Of a DNA stretch of 64,000 nucleotides, positions 25,351 through 34,451 are shown piece after piece. The stretch is from DAIOEK01 sp963721445. Its GTDB lineage: Bacteria; Chloroflexota; Anaerolineae; Anaerolineales; Anaerolineaceae. Within the stretch, counting starts at the first letter, position 1; each line of letters begins with the position of its first letter. Location: assembly GCA_963721445.1 (NCBI GenBank), contig CAVRIZ010000005.1:1736001-1800000 (forward strand). Reading direction: 5' to 3'. The notes beneath the pieces were generated by a model, which saw only the letters and a program-made list of their open reading frames with translations, did no database searches and was not told where the DNA came from. Both the position numbers and the translations under genes were made by a program.

Positions 25351-27858
25351 CTATTGGAGGCGGCAGCGAGCGGGTGGTTCACCCAGACCTTTTATGATCA
25401 CAGGCGGAGTCCCGGGTTGGACGATCAGATCTGCATGCAAATACTCCACCGCTTTTCCACGAACATAACCAGTTGTCACCCGACCCAGGGCAAGCGTATC
25501 CGACCGGTTGGGGAATATCTCCGGCGGTCGGTCGAGAGTCACAATCACCTGGTCGATTCCGGCGGGACCTGTCATAACGAATCCCATCCGGCAGAAATCG
25601 AGGGGAGCATATGCCACCCAGTTTGAACCCATTTCGCCGATGCCCTGCTTGTAAAAGCGCGGGTAGAGCTCCCTGCCAAAAACAAATGTCACGGCTGGGT
25701 CAGCCAACAAGTCCTTCGCAGATGCAGGATCCACCCCCCAGGATTTCAGGATCGGTGGGATCTCGTCTCTGGCGAGGGGTTTGTATCTATTGGGGAATAT
25801 CCATTCAGTCATTGGGATAAAGCTACCAATCAGGACCAATGTAAATCCCAGGGCAACAAAATTGCGCGTAGATAATTGTTTCGCTGGGGTAGGAGTTCTC
25901 TCTGGATCAAGATCTGGTTTCGCCTGAGGCAGCCTTTTCAACCCACCCAGCACCCAGCTCCCTATTTGAAGCAAGCCAGCAGTCAGATACAGGTAACCCA
26001 CCCAGTCCACTGGAAGATTGTAACGTCCGCTGGAGTTACGAGCCAGCGAGTTGCTCAAGGTATAGGCGATATTCACCATGAGCGGAATCAATCCGATCCA
26101 GCCAAGACGAGCATAAAGAGAGCCAATCCCAAGTGCCATCAACCCGAGGGTCACGATCAGCTGGATGGTTTCGCCTACTGACAGATTGATCAGGTCATCA
26201 CGCCAGAAAGGATATTCCGTCATCACCGTATCCACCGTCTCAATGAATCGCTGTGGCGGAGTGACAAACAGAGTGCCAATCTCGTTCCGCAGGAAGTGGT
26301 TGGTCGTATAAGAAAGAATTGCGCCGGGATTGCGCAGGGCAATCTGAAAAATGGATCCGTTCAAATTGGGATCACGAACATCCATTCCCAGACGTAGTTG
26401 AAGGAACTGGGTTTGGGTGGCAGGATCATCGAATATTAATTTCCCCGTAATTGAATAATTGCGGATGAGCCAGGGGGCGATCATTAATACTACGCCAATA
26501 CAGACCAATCCAAAGCGGATCAGCCAAAACCTCCACTTTCGCGGTGCTTGAATTATCAACATCAATAAAATAAAAGGAAGAATTAATATTGCCTGGGTGC
26601 GGAAAAGCATCACCCAGCCCAATGCGCCTCCCGCTCCGACTGCCCATAACAGACTCGTTTGGTGTGTTTTCCACCACCGGATGAACAGCCAGGTGAAAAC
26701 CAGGATCGCCAGCAAGGCTGGCAGATCGGCCATGATCATTTTCGAATTGGAGAGCTCGATATACCGGGTGGATAGAATTGCGTTCAGTTCTCGAAACACC
26801 CCCAGTAATCCGATGGCGAAGCCTATCGGACGACCCATCAACTGTTTGCCAACCAGGTAGAGGAAAATCGGGATCAACGCCAGGAAAAATGTTTGCAAGG
26901 TTATGACCCGGGCGTACTCTCCATTCGCGGCGGCAGTGATATAGCTTAGGATGGCGAGGTAGAACGGGCGCGGGGTAACCTCTCCACCATACAACCCGGT
27001 CCCAATGGTGACACTCTCAGCTGCGGTGCTGTAATAGAGCGCATCTGAGTAGGGATAGATCTCTTGGTTTGGTGGCCGGGCTTCCGGAGAGAAGTAGCTG
27101 TTCTGAAGCGGTTGGGGCAGCCATAATGCCAATGCGAGACTGTAAAGTACGAGGACCAGTCCCGCATCCAGTCCGAGACTTCGCTTCCGGTTGGGCTGGT
27201 TTTGTAAAAGGTGGTCAATCACCAGGAGGATAATTCCAGCTGCGAACGCCAATCCAACCTGCCAGGCAAGCAACGGCGAACCCATCTTTCGCCAACTTTC
27301 CGAATCCACAATTATCCCGTAATGTGTCCTCAGAATGAATACTGCCACCACGAGGAAAATCATGGACCACAGGAATGCGTAATAGATGATCCTCTTATGC
27401 TCTTTGCCATATTCAAGTGACCAACCGTATCGTAGCCAGGAGAGAAATAGGATGCTTTCCAGGCAAACGATCCAAAGCCATAGCAGGATGGGATATAAAC
27501 GCTCATAGTAAGCCACAAGGGTCGGATCGATCAGGCTTTGCGTTATCTGGGTGATGAGGAAACCGGTGAGGAAGAGTGCTGCCAGAACAACCATTGCGTA
27601 CAGGTAGAAACGTCCGCTCGCGAGTTTATTCACCCAGGCGACTTTCCTGTGTAGAACGAAGTATCCGAACAGGAGAAACGTAAAGAGCATCCCGGCAATT
27701 AATACCAGCCGTTGCGCTGAGAAACCCAGGAACACGCTATTCTTTGGATCGCGCGGCAGACTGGTGAGGTAGATAGCTACCGCCAGGCTCTCCAATGCCA
27801 GGAGGATGAAAAAGGGTACGATATATCTGTTATGTTTTTCTCTGGTTTTTCCCGCCAT
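25351..27858 (-). CDS. Large GT39-type glycosyltransferase, copy 4
   Basis: The 835-residue protein has an N-terminal block of about seven membrane helices (to about 230) not found in the other copies. This is followed by a GT39-like module with a loop around PNQEIYPYSDALYYSTAAESV and about ten further helices. A 200-residue C-terminal soluble domain follows, with NRYKPLARDEIPP and FVFGRELYPRFY. The reading frame is intact. The fused N-terminal block may be a second membrane domain with its own role. It is downstream of the tRNA-Ser genes on the same strand. Substrates unknown. Confidence 0.85.
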   Translation of the reverse strand: MAGKTREKHNRYIVPFFILLALESLAVAIYLTSLPRDPKNSVFLGFSAQRLVLIAGMLFTFLLFGYFVLHRKVAWVNKLASGRFYLYAMVVLAALFLTGFLITQITQSLIDPTLVAYYERLYPILLWLWIVCLESILFLSWLRYGWSLEYGKEHKRIIYYAFLWSMIFLVVAVFILRTHYGIIVDSESWRKMGSPLLAWQVGLAFAAGIILLVIDHLLQNQPNRKRSLGLDAGLVLVLYSLALALWLPQPLQNSYFSPEARPPNQEIYPYSDALYYSTAAESVTIGTGLYGGEVTPRPFYLAILSYITAAANGEYARVITLQTFFLALIPIFLYLVGKQLMGRPIGFAIGLLGVFRELNAILSTRYIELSNSKMIMADLPALLAILVFTWLFIRWWKTHQTSLLWAVGAGGALGWVMLFRTQAILILPFILLMLIIQAPRKWRFWLIRFGLVCIGVVLMIAPWLIRNYSITGKLIFDDPATQTQFLQLRLGMDVRDPNLNGSIFQIALRNPGAILSYTTNHFLRNEIGTLFVTPPQRFIETVDTVMTEYPFWRDDLINLSVGETIQLIVTLGLMALGIGSLYARLGWIGLIPLMVNIAYTLSNSLARNSSGRYNLPVDWVGYLYLTAGLLQIGSWVLGGLKRLPQAKPDLDPERTPTPAKQLSTRNFVALGFTLVLIGSFIPMTEWIFPNRYKPLARDEIPPILKSWGVDPASAKDLLADPAVTFVFGRELYPRFYKQGIGEMGSNWVAYAPLDFCRMGFVMTGPAGIDQVIVTLDRPPEIFPNRSDTLALGRVTTGYVRGKAVEYLHADLIVQPGTPPVIIKGLGEPPARCRLQ

Positions 27859-27902
27859 CTACCCTCCCATACTACCTTACCCCCTTGATTATACCGAGCA
27901 TC

Positions 27903-27937
27903 GAGTCATTGCGAGTCCACGAAGTGGACGAAGCAAT
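27903..27937. repeat. 'GTCATTGCGAG' dispersed repeat
   Basis: The sequence GTCATTGCGAGTCCACGAAG, then TGGACGAAGCAATCT, contains a hairpin (GTCCAC/GTGGAC) and the ATTGCGAG ... GAAGCAATCT ends typical of a dispersed bacterial repeat class. Similar starts occur at 42374 and, reversed, at about 44370. Confidence 0.55.
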
Positions 27938-28011
27938 CTGGATCTGGCATATCAACCCCTGATTACGCATTTTAGTACGAGAAGGAAAGTTCTAGCAATT
28001 AACTAAATAGA

Positions 28012-28052
28012 ATGGGCTTCACGGTGCGCCCTCAGAGGAAGCCCATCCTACA
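28012..28052. repeat. Imperfect palindrome ending CCTACA
   Basis: The 9-bp stem ATGGGCTTC/GAAGCCCAT with a 17-base loop is followed by CCTACA, as in the palindromes at 3574 and 44328. It lies just past the stop of the minus-strand ATPase gene and could act as a terminator or mRNA end. Confidence 0.55.
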
Positions 28053-28060
28053 CATTCGGC

Positions 28061-30556
28061 TCAAGCTTTCCAGGCGGGGAACAGTTTCTCACTTCCGCTT
28101 TCTTCCACAGAATAATAAGGCGCCCAGGCGACCCCGAATACATCCAGATAGATATTGGTCTTCGTTGGCATTATAGGCAATTCGGTAACTTCATCCACAA
28201 CTCTTGCCCAGCGTTCACTGGAATCTTGAATCAGACGTGCAGTCTCTTTCTCCAGGTCTGCCAATTGGGTTTTATATAACGCAATTGTCTTAACCGATTC
28301 ATCCACATCTGCTTTGGCGTTGGCAGTCATGCGTCGCTTTGTCAGATTCTTGCTGACACTACGCTTGCGGCCTCCAAACAAACCAAGAACGGTCTCCAGA
28401 CCACTGCCAACTTCTTCCATCGTTCGAGTTCCCAGGTCGGCTTTGTCTGCGGCTAACTCAGCCTCTTCACGTTCCAGCTTTTGTTGAATGACAGTTGCTT
28501 TCCTGGTTGCGGCAGCTGTGATATTCTGTACTTCTTCATCACGGCTCCTGCGAGCGAGTTCGCTGCATTTTAGTTTGAATTCAGCGACGGAGACATCAGG
28601 TCCGGCAAACTGCTTTAATGCCAGATTGGCTTTGAGTCGCATCTCTCCGGTTTGAAAGACCCAATCCTGAAAGTCTCTCTGCAGGTTGGACACCATCTTG
28701 ACATCGGAGAGGGGACTCTCGAGGCTGGCGAATTCAGCGCCACCCACAGGCAGGGAGGTGAGCAACCTTGGATCTATCGCACCTGTTACGTGATCTTCCC
28801 ATTGAATCAATCCGCGAGGATCGGGGTTTTCTACAATGACCATACGACGGATGAGCTGATCCACGCCATAACGGCGATCGAGATATCGGGTCTGCACCTG
28901 ACCAAGCAAGACGGGCTTATAGATCAGCTTTGCTGATTGCGCTGAGGCGGCCGTTCCAGCCGCTTCACTGAAAGTCTGGTTATTCGGCAGGAATACTTCG
29001 GTTATTCCGCGGGGGATGGAGGGTTTGGTCTGGCTGCGAATATCTGATCCCATTCTTGAAGCTGAAGAAGGCGCGGAAGCAGACCCAACCGAGGACACAC
29101 TGGATTGAGACGAGGATGCGACTGGTCTTTCCGCAATACCAACAGAAGACAAGGATTTCGCTCCGGCTAGTTTATTCAACAGCGGGATCTGCACCCGGGT
29201 GAGTGGCCCGGCCAGATAATTCATAGCCCAGCGGGTTGTCATTTGGACCGGACCGGAAGAATGGACATTGTGTAATAAGAATACGCGTTTCCCCAACCCG
29301 GAGATGATCCTGTCGAACTGACCGCGATCCACCCCTCCGGTGACGCTTTCGAGGCCATCGAGCAGGCGTTGTTTATCCTGGTCAGTCTGCAACTTACCGA
29401 TGAACCACGTACCGGCATTGGATAACGCCTTGTAATCCACATCGACCGGGTTTTGGGTTGCCAGCAGTAATCCCACCCCAAAGGCGCGGGCTTGCTTCAA
29501 CATGCGCAGGATGATCATCTTCGAGGGCGGGTTGGCAATGGGTGGTAAATAACCCATGATCTCGTCAAAATACACCAATGCCCGCAGACCGGTGGTGCCG
29601 GTTTGGGTTCGCATCCAGGATTCGATGGAAGAGTAGAGCAGTGTAATGAAGAACATCCGCTCGGTGTCGGATAAGTGCGCAACGTAAAAGATGGCGTGGC
29701 GTGGCTTTCCGGCCGGAGTATAGATCATCCTACCGATATCGAGCGATTCCCCTGTCATCCAGGTCTGAAAGGCGGGTGAAGCCAGAAAATTGTTAAGAGT
29801 CATAGCCAGGTCGGTTCGTTCGGATTCAGGGTAGAACTTATCCAGCGGGAAGACCCCCAGTTTGTCGAAGGGCGGGTTCTGGGTCTGCAGGATCAACTCG
29901 GACAGATCGAGGTCTTTACCCTGGCTCCAGGCATACTGGAATATATTGGAGAGAAGGATGTGCTCGCGGGAACGAATCGGATCGATATTGGTCAGACCGA
30001 TCAGGCCGAGCAGGGCAGCGACAGTGCTCGAGATGCGATCCATCAGCACTTCGCGGTTACCTTCCCAGGGAATTTCGGGCGCCTTAAGCGAGGCGATAAT
30101 GCTGACCGGGATACCGGCATCTGAGCCGGGGGTGTAGATGGCGAAATCAGCGTGCTGGTTGAGGGCTGCGATTCGCTCGCGGGTAATTCCCCAGCTATCG
30201 AGACCTTTCTTCCAGTTTGCAGCGGTCTGCTCCGCCAACTGCGCAGTAGTGACGCCCAGCTTCCGGGCGGCATCCGCGTCCATCCAGGGTTCAAAATCGG
30301 ATGGAAGCTGATCGGGGAAATGCAGGATCAGATTGGTCAGGTCGCCCTTTGGATCGACAATGATGGCTGGGATGTTCTGCAGGGCGGCTTCTTCCAGCAG
30401 ACCGATGCACAAGCCGGTCTTGCCGGAGCCGGTCATACCGGTGACAACCGCGTGGGTGGTCAAGTCCGCTGGATCGTAAGTGATGACTTCGTCTGTGGCT
30501 TTACCGGTAGCAGGATCGACTTTTCGACCCAGGAAGAATTCGTTATCTGTTCCCAT
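28061..30556 (-). CDS. HerA/FtsK-like ATPase (DUF87/DUF853 type)
   Basis: The 831-residue protein has a Walker A GMTGSGKTG at 40-48, a Walker B-like ALVYFDE at about residue 330 and ATQNPVDVDYKALSNAGTWF, matching HerA-like hexameric motor ATPases. The middle is a large helical region; the C-terminal half contains long charged helices (TRKATVIQQKLEREEAELA) likely to be coiled coil and a final VWG-type domain. HerA-like proteins work in DNA processing or in membrane-associated transport of macromolecules. Here no NurA nuclease or other partner is adjacent, so the role is open. Its promoter has a repeat flanking the -10. Confidence 0.85.
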   Translation of the reverse strand: MGTDNEFFLGRKVDPATGKATDEVITYDPADLTTHAVVTGMTGSGKTGLCIGLLEEAALQNIPAIIVDPKGDLTNLILHFPDQLPSDFEPWMDADAARKLGVTTAQLAEQTAANWKKGLDSWGITRERIAALNQHADFAIYTPGSDAGIPVSIIASLKAPEIPWEGNREVLMDRISSTVAALLGLIGLTNIDPIRSREHILLSNIFQYAWSQGKDLDLSELILQTQNPPFDKLGVFPLDKFYPESERTDLAMTLNNFLASPAFQTWMTGESLDIGRMIYTPAGKPRHAIFYVAHLSDTERMFFITLLYSSIESWMRTQTGTTGLRALVYFDEIMGYLPPIANPPSKMIILRMLKQARAFGVGLLLATQNPVDVDYKALSNAGTWFIGKLQTDQDKQRLLDGLESVTGGVDRGQFDRIISGLGKRVFLLHNVHSSGPVQMTTRWAMNYLAGPLTRVQIPLLNKLAGAKSLSSVGIAERPVASSSQSSVSSVGSASAPSSASRMGSDIRSQTKPSIPRGITEVFLPNNQTFSEAAGTAASAQSAKLIYKPVLLGQVQTRYLDRRYGVDQLIRRMVIVENPDPRGLIQWEDHVTGAIDPRLLTSLPVGGAEFASLESPLSDVKMVSNLQRDFQDWVFQTGEMRLKANLALKQFAGPDVSVAEFKLKCSELARRSRDEEVQNITAAATRKATVIQQKLEREEAELAADKADLGTRTMEEVGSGLETVLGLFGGRKRSVSKNLTKRRMTANAKADVDESVKTIALYKTQLADLEKETARLIQDSSERWARVVDEVTELPIMPTKTNIYLDVFGVAWAPYYSVEESGSEKLFPAWKA

Positions 30557-30580
30557 TACACACTCCTCAGAAAGTTCTTT

Positions 30581-30614
30581 TGGATACAGTCATTATAGCA
30601 AAAGTGGATACAGT
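30581..30614 (-). promoter_or_regulatory. Extended -10 promoter flanked by 10-bp direct repeats
   Basis: On the minus strand TGCTATAAT (TATAAT at 30592-30597) is a good extended -10. It is bracketed by two copies of ACTGTATCCA at 30581-30590 and 30605-30614, 24 bases apart, about 2.3 turns of helix. This arrangement suggests an operator for a dimeric regulator next to the RNA polymerase site. A -35 is weak. Confidence 0.5.
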
Positions 30615-30659
30615 TAGTTTTATAAGTGAGAAGGATTCCTTCGCATCCACAGGCAAATA

Positions 30660-30694
30660 AAAAACAGGCTGCCTTTATTATGCAGCCTGTTTTT
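30660..30694. terminator. Bidirectional terminator
   Basis: A 10-bp stem AACAGGCTGC / GCAGCCTGTT has flanking A- and T-runs on both sides, so it can stop transcription both ways. Its main role is probably to end the minus-strand sugar ABC operon. Confidence 0.85.
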
Positions 30695-30737
30695 GCTAAT
30701 AGTCTACTTCTGCGTAAGTATGTTCTTAGGACCGCGA

Positions 30738-31673
30738 TTATTTGAGGTAATCACCGATGTTGTTTTTATCAATTAGAGTGAAAGACACCAAAATTTCTGG
30801 TTCAACCTTTTCACCATTAGCTAACTTAACAACGGTTTCCATAGCCGCAGTCCCCTGGGCAGTTGTACTCTGGGAGACAGTTGCAGCCAGGCGGCCATCT
30901 TTCACAGCGGCTAAGGCATCTGGCGTGGCATCCAAACCATAGATCTTAATCTTATCCAACAACTTGGCATCTTCTACCGCTTTTAATGCACCAAGGGCCA
31001 TCCCATCGTTGTTCGCTACAATCGCGCTTAGTTCGGTTCCGGTTTGAAGCCAATTCTCAACTAGTTTAAGAGCTTCATCGGTTTTCCAGTTAGCAGATTG
31101 TTCGAAAGCAACTTTGATGTCAGGGTAATCCTTGAGCACTTCATAATATCCTTCGGTACGTCCGAGTTGTGCATCTGAGCCCATAGGTCCAAGCAGGAAA
31201 GCAACATTACCCTTTCCTCCGATAGCTTCGGCAGCGGTTTTCATTTCCATGATACCGCCTTCTACGTTACTTACACCAACGAACGCGCTAGCTGCTTCGG
31301 GTTTACTGATCTTCTGGTTTACGACTACCACAGGAATCCCGGCTTTGGTAGCGGCTTCGATGGCAGGAACGATCCCATCCACCGATACTGGTTCAATAAT
31401 TACGCCAGTAATACCCTGGGTGACAGCGGTTTCAAGCTGACCAACCTGTTTAGCGGCATCCTGACCACCATCGTACACCGTTAGCTCAACACCCAAGTCA
31501 GCTGCTTTCGCTTTTACTGCATCTGACATTTCAATGGTGAAGGCATTAGTCATATGGCTCATAAATAAGCCATATTTCTTGGCTTTCGCCGCAGGAGCAG
31601 CAGTACAACCTGCAATCAAGGCAACGATAACCAAAACAACAATAATTCTTGCGATCCACTTTTGCGATTTCAT
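30738..31673 (-). CDS. rbsB-like: Ribose-type ABC transporter, substrate-binding lipoprotein
   Basis: The 311-residue protein has a lipoprotein signal with C23 in ALIAGCTAAP. Periplasmic-binding-protein folds of the sugar (RbsB/XylF, PF13407) type are shown by MSHMTNAFTIEMSDAVKAKA at the mature N-terminus and repeated GVIIEPVS and AIVANNDGMALGA motifs. It delivers a pentose or another sugar to the permease encoded next. The gene is the last of the rbsA-C-B-like operon; the order here is ATPase, permease, binding protein. Confidence 0.92.
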   Translation of the reverse strand: MKSQKWIARIIVVLVIVALIAGCTAAPAAKAKKYGLFMSHMTNAFTIEMSDAVKAKAADLGVELTVYDGGQDAAKQVGQLETAVTQGITGVIIEPVSVDGIVPAIEAATKAGIPVVVVNQKISKPEAASAFVGVSNVEGGIMEMKTAAEAIGGKGNVAFLLGPMGSDAQLGRTEGYYEVLKDYPDIKVAFEQSANWKTDEALKLVENWLQTGTELSAIVANNDGMALGALKAVEDAKLLDKIKIYGLDATPDALAAVKDGRLAATVSQSTTAQGTAAMETVVKLANGEKVEPEILVSFTLIDKNNIGDYLK

Positions 31674-31737
31674 GTATCTCTCCTTATAAATAAATTGGTG
31701 CAGAAATTAACGGCTATTAGCGGGTAATGGCATTGGT

Positions 31738-32700
31738 TCAAGCTTTAACTTTGCTTTTCATATCCAATAAAACAGCAACGATGATTATGCTGCCCTTGAT
31801 GATGAGTTGGAAATGCGATGACACATTCAGAATATCGAGGCCGTTTCCGATCACTGCGATTAAAAGTGCGCCGATGACGGTTCCGTACCACTTACCAGCA
31901 CCCCCTGACATACTCACACCGCCGATGATCACCGCGGCGATTGCATCCAGCTCGTATGCCTGCCCGGAGGTTGGGTTTCCCGACACAAGCCGGGATGCCA
32001 GCAATAGACCTGCTAGCCCAGCCAGTAAGCCCGAGAGAGTGTATACCGCCACTTTGATGCGGTTTGTATTGATACCTGAGACCTTAGCAGCGGTTTCGTT
32101 TCCGCCGATGGCATATACTCGTCTTCCGAAAATGGTCCTTGTAAGTACAAACGCGCTGATGGCTGCAACAACAAGAAAATAAATGACAAGGTGTGGAATG
32201 ACGTTCCAGACGAACCCACCGGCGATGGACTCAAATGATTTGGTCACGTTAAAAACAGGCTGACCATTGGCTGCGATCAAGGCAACTCCGCGGATGATTG
32301 TCATTGTGCCGAGTGTGACAATAAATGGCGGTATATTCCCGTAGGCAACGCTGACTCCGTTAAAGCACCCAACCATACCTCCGATCACTGCCGAAAGAAT
32401 AATGGGGACGATGAGTGGGTATTCGCCAGGATGAGCGAACGTCGCTGCGATTACCCCAGTCAATGCGACTATTGATCCTACGGATAAATCAATTCCACCG
32501 GATACGATTACGAACATCATACCCATTGCCAGGATTCCATTGATCGACGCCTGTTTTAAGATATTAACCAGATTGGCAGGTTTGGCGAAAGCATTTGGGG
32601 ACAATATCATCAAAACGATTAATATGACGAAAAATGCAAGGATAATTCCGATTTCGCGAAGTGACGAAGTTTCTAAGCGTGAACGAAGTGACTTATTCAT
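31738..32700 (-). CDS. rbsC-like: Ribose-type ABC transporter, permease
   Basis: The 320-residue membrane protein has about eight to ten hydrophobic helices and the BPD_transp_2 signatures INGILAMGMMFVIVSGGIDLS and GANETAAKVSGIN-like GGNETAAKVSGINT. It forms the channel of the type-II sugar ABC importer. It overlaps the ATPase gene by four bases and is followed after 64 bases by the binding protein. Start ATG 32700. Confidence 0.93.
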   Translation of the reverse strand: MNKSLRSRLETSSLREIGIILAFFVILIVLMILSPNAFAKPANLVNILKQASINGILAMGMMFVIVSGGIDLSVGSIVALTGVIAATFAHPGEYPLIVPIILSAVIGGMVGCFNGVSVAYGNIPPFIVTLGTMTIIRGVALIAANGQPVFNVTKSFESIAGGFVWNVIPHLVIYFLVVAAISAFVLTRTIFGRRVYAIGGNETAAKVSGINTNRIKVAVYTLSGLLAGLAGLLLASRLVSGNPTSGQAYELDAIAAVIIGGVSMSGGAGKWYGTVIGALLIAVIGNGLDILNVSSHFQLIIKGSIIIVAVLLDMKSKVKA

Positions 32701-34214
32701 AAAACTCCACCATCATTGAAAGCTGATGCAAAACGCATGATCGTTTCTTGTGAGAATTCGGATCTTGTAATCTCACCGGTTTTTTTCCCGGCCGCAAGGA
32801 TAATGATCCGGTCTGACAGTCCCATAATTTCAGGAATCTCAGATGAAATCATCAAGACCGCTTTTCCGGCTTTTACCAATTCACCGATCAACAGGTAAAT
32901 ATCACGTTTTGCGCCAACATCGATCCCTCGAGTTGGTTCATCCAAAATTATGATGTCTGGCGCCGTCAGTAGCCATTTTGAGAGGACTACTTTTTGTTGA
33001 TTTCCACCACTGAGATTGGCAAGCAACGTATTTCTGGAGGTCGTTTTGATTTTAAGATTACTTATGTAGTCGTCAGATACGCGGCGTTCTTGAATATCAT
33101 TGATGATTCCAATCCGTGAAAGTTTGTTCAAATTAACGATGGTAATGTTATTTTTCACGGAAAACTTGAGATTGAGTCCGGTCAGTTTTCGATCTTCTGT
33201 GATCAAAGCTACTTTATGGCGAATCGCATCCTGAGGATGATTATGGTTTACTCTTTTACCATTGATCAGTATTTCACCAGAAGTGGGGCGGGTTATTCCG
33301 AAAATGCATTCAGCCAATTCACTTCGTCCCGCACCGACCAGGCCAGCGAGACCGAGGATTTCTCCTGTATGAAGCTGGAAATTGATATTATTAAAGTGGG
33401 ATCCGCGGGATAAATCCCGAACCTCCATCACAACTTCCCCGATTTGGGGCTCAGATTTTGGAATAAATTCTTTTATTTCCCTACCGACCATTAACTTTAT
33501 CAATTGGTCTTGATTAATTTCAGAAACCGGATACGTGCCAATAAAATCACCATCGCGAAGGACGCTGATCCTATCTGCGATTTGAAAGATCTCATCCATT
33601 TTATGAGATATATAGATAACAGCCACATTTTGCTTTCGTAGCCGGTTAATTTGATCAAAGAGGGTTTTGACTTCTTTCTGGGTTATAGCCGATGTCGGCT
33701 CATCCATAACGATTACCTTGGATGAAAGTGAAATCGCTTTAACAATCTCGACCAATTGTTTCTGGGCTACGCTAAGATTACGCATCAATGTTCGTGGATT
33801 GATCTGTATCCCAATTTCTCGAAATAAGATCTCCGCCTGCTTTCGCTGTTCCTTAAGATCCACCAGTCCAATTGTTCCCAGGCCTTTTCTACGTATCTCC
33901 CTTCCCAAAAAGATATTCTCAGCGACTTCCATGTCCAATATGGGATTTAATTCCTGATGGATCATTGAAATGCCATACCCGATGGCTTCTTTTGGGTTTC
34001 TGATGGGCGCAGGTTGTCCTTCCACACGGGTATCACCCTCATCGGAGGAATAAATCCCCATCAAAATTTTCATTAATGTGGATTTCCCTGCCCCATTCTC
34101 ACCAACGAGCGCATGGACTTCTCCGGGTTTGACTCGGAAGGTGACATTATTTAACACCTTCACCCTTGTGAAGCTCTTACTGATATTGATCATCTCTAGA
34201 ATGAAATCTTCCAT
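32697..34214 (-). CDS. rbsA-like: Ribose-type ABC transporter, ATP-binding protein
   Basis: The 505-residue protein has two fused ATPase domains. The first has Walker A GENGAGKST and the signature LSVAQKQLVEI; the second a degenerate P-loop region GLAGLVGAGRSE and an LSGGNQQKVVLSKWL signature. Dual ABC domains and this order are typical of the CUT2 sugar importers. It overlaps the permease gene. The true sugar is unknown; no RbsK or RbsD lies nearby. Confidence 0.93.
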   Translation of the reverse strand: MEDFILEMINISKSFTRVKVLNNVTFRVKPGEVHALVGENGAGKSTLMKILMGIYSSDEGDTRVEGQPAPIRNPKEAIGYGISMIHQELNPILDMEVAENIFLGREIRRKGLGTIGLVDLKEQRKQAEILFREIGIQINPRTLMRNLSVAQKQLVEIVKAISLSSKVIVMDEPTSAITQKEVKTLFDQINRLRKQNVAVIYISHKMDEIFQIADRISVLRDGDFIGTYPVSEINQDQLIKLMVGREIKEFIPKSEPQIGEVVMEVRDLSRGSHFNNINFQLHTGEILGLAGLVGAGRSELAECIFGITRPTSGEILINGKRVNHNHPQDAIRHKVALITEDRKLTGLNLKFSVKNNITIVNLNKLSRIGIINDIQERRVSDDYISNLKIKTTSRNTLLANLSGGNQQKVVLSKWLLTAPDIIILDEPTRGIDVGAKRDIYLLIGELVKAGKAVLMISSEIPEIMGLSDRIIILAAGKKTGEITRSEFSQETIMRFASAFNDGGVL

Positions 34215-34422
34215 GAATAATCTAACCTTGGAGATAATATCTTCTTAATTGATAGTGAACTGGGGATTCGTGGATAATCTGATCATATAATAATTTGATT
34301 TTCGTAATTCTACAACAATAAATTATGGACAGATGTAATCGTGTGAATTGTAAATAATAACAATTCGATTCATTTCCTACCGTTTGTCCATTCAATGCCA
34401 AATACGTATAGTCAGATTAATC

Positions 34423-34445
34423 AAAAATCCCCTAAAAGGGGATTT
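34423..34445 (-). terminator. Terminator downstream of the M23 gene
   Basis: AAATCCCC, loop TAAAA, GGGGATTT; on the minus strand it is followed by a T-run. It lies just beyond the stop of the peptidase gene and ends the rho operon. Confidence 0.82.
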
Positions 34446-34451
34446 CGATAT

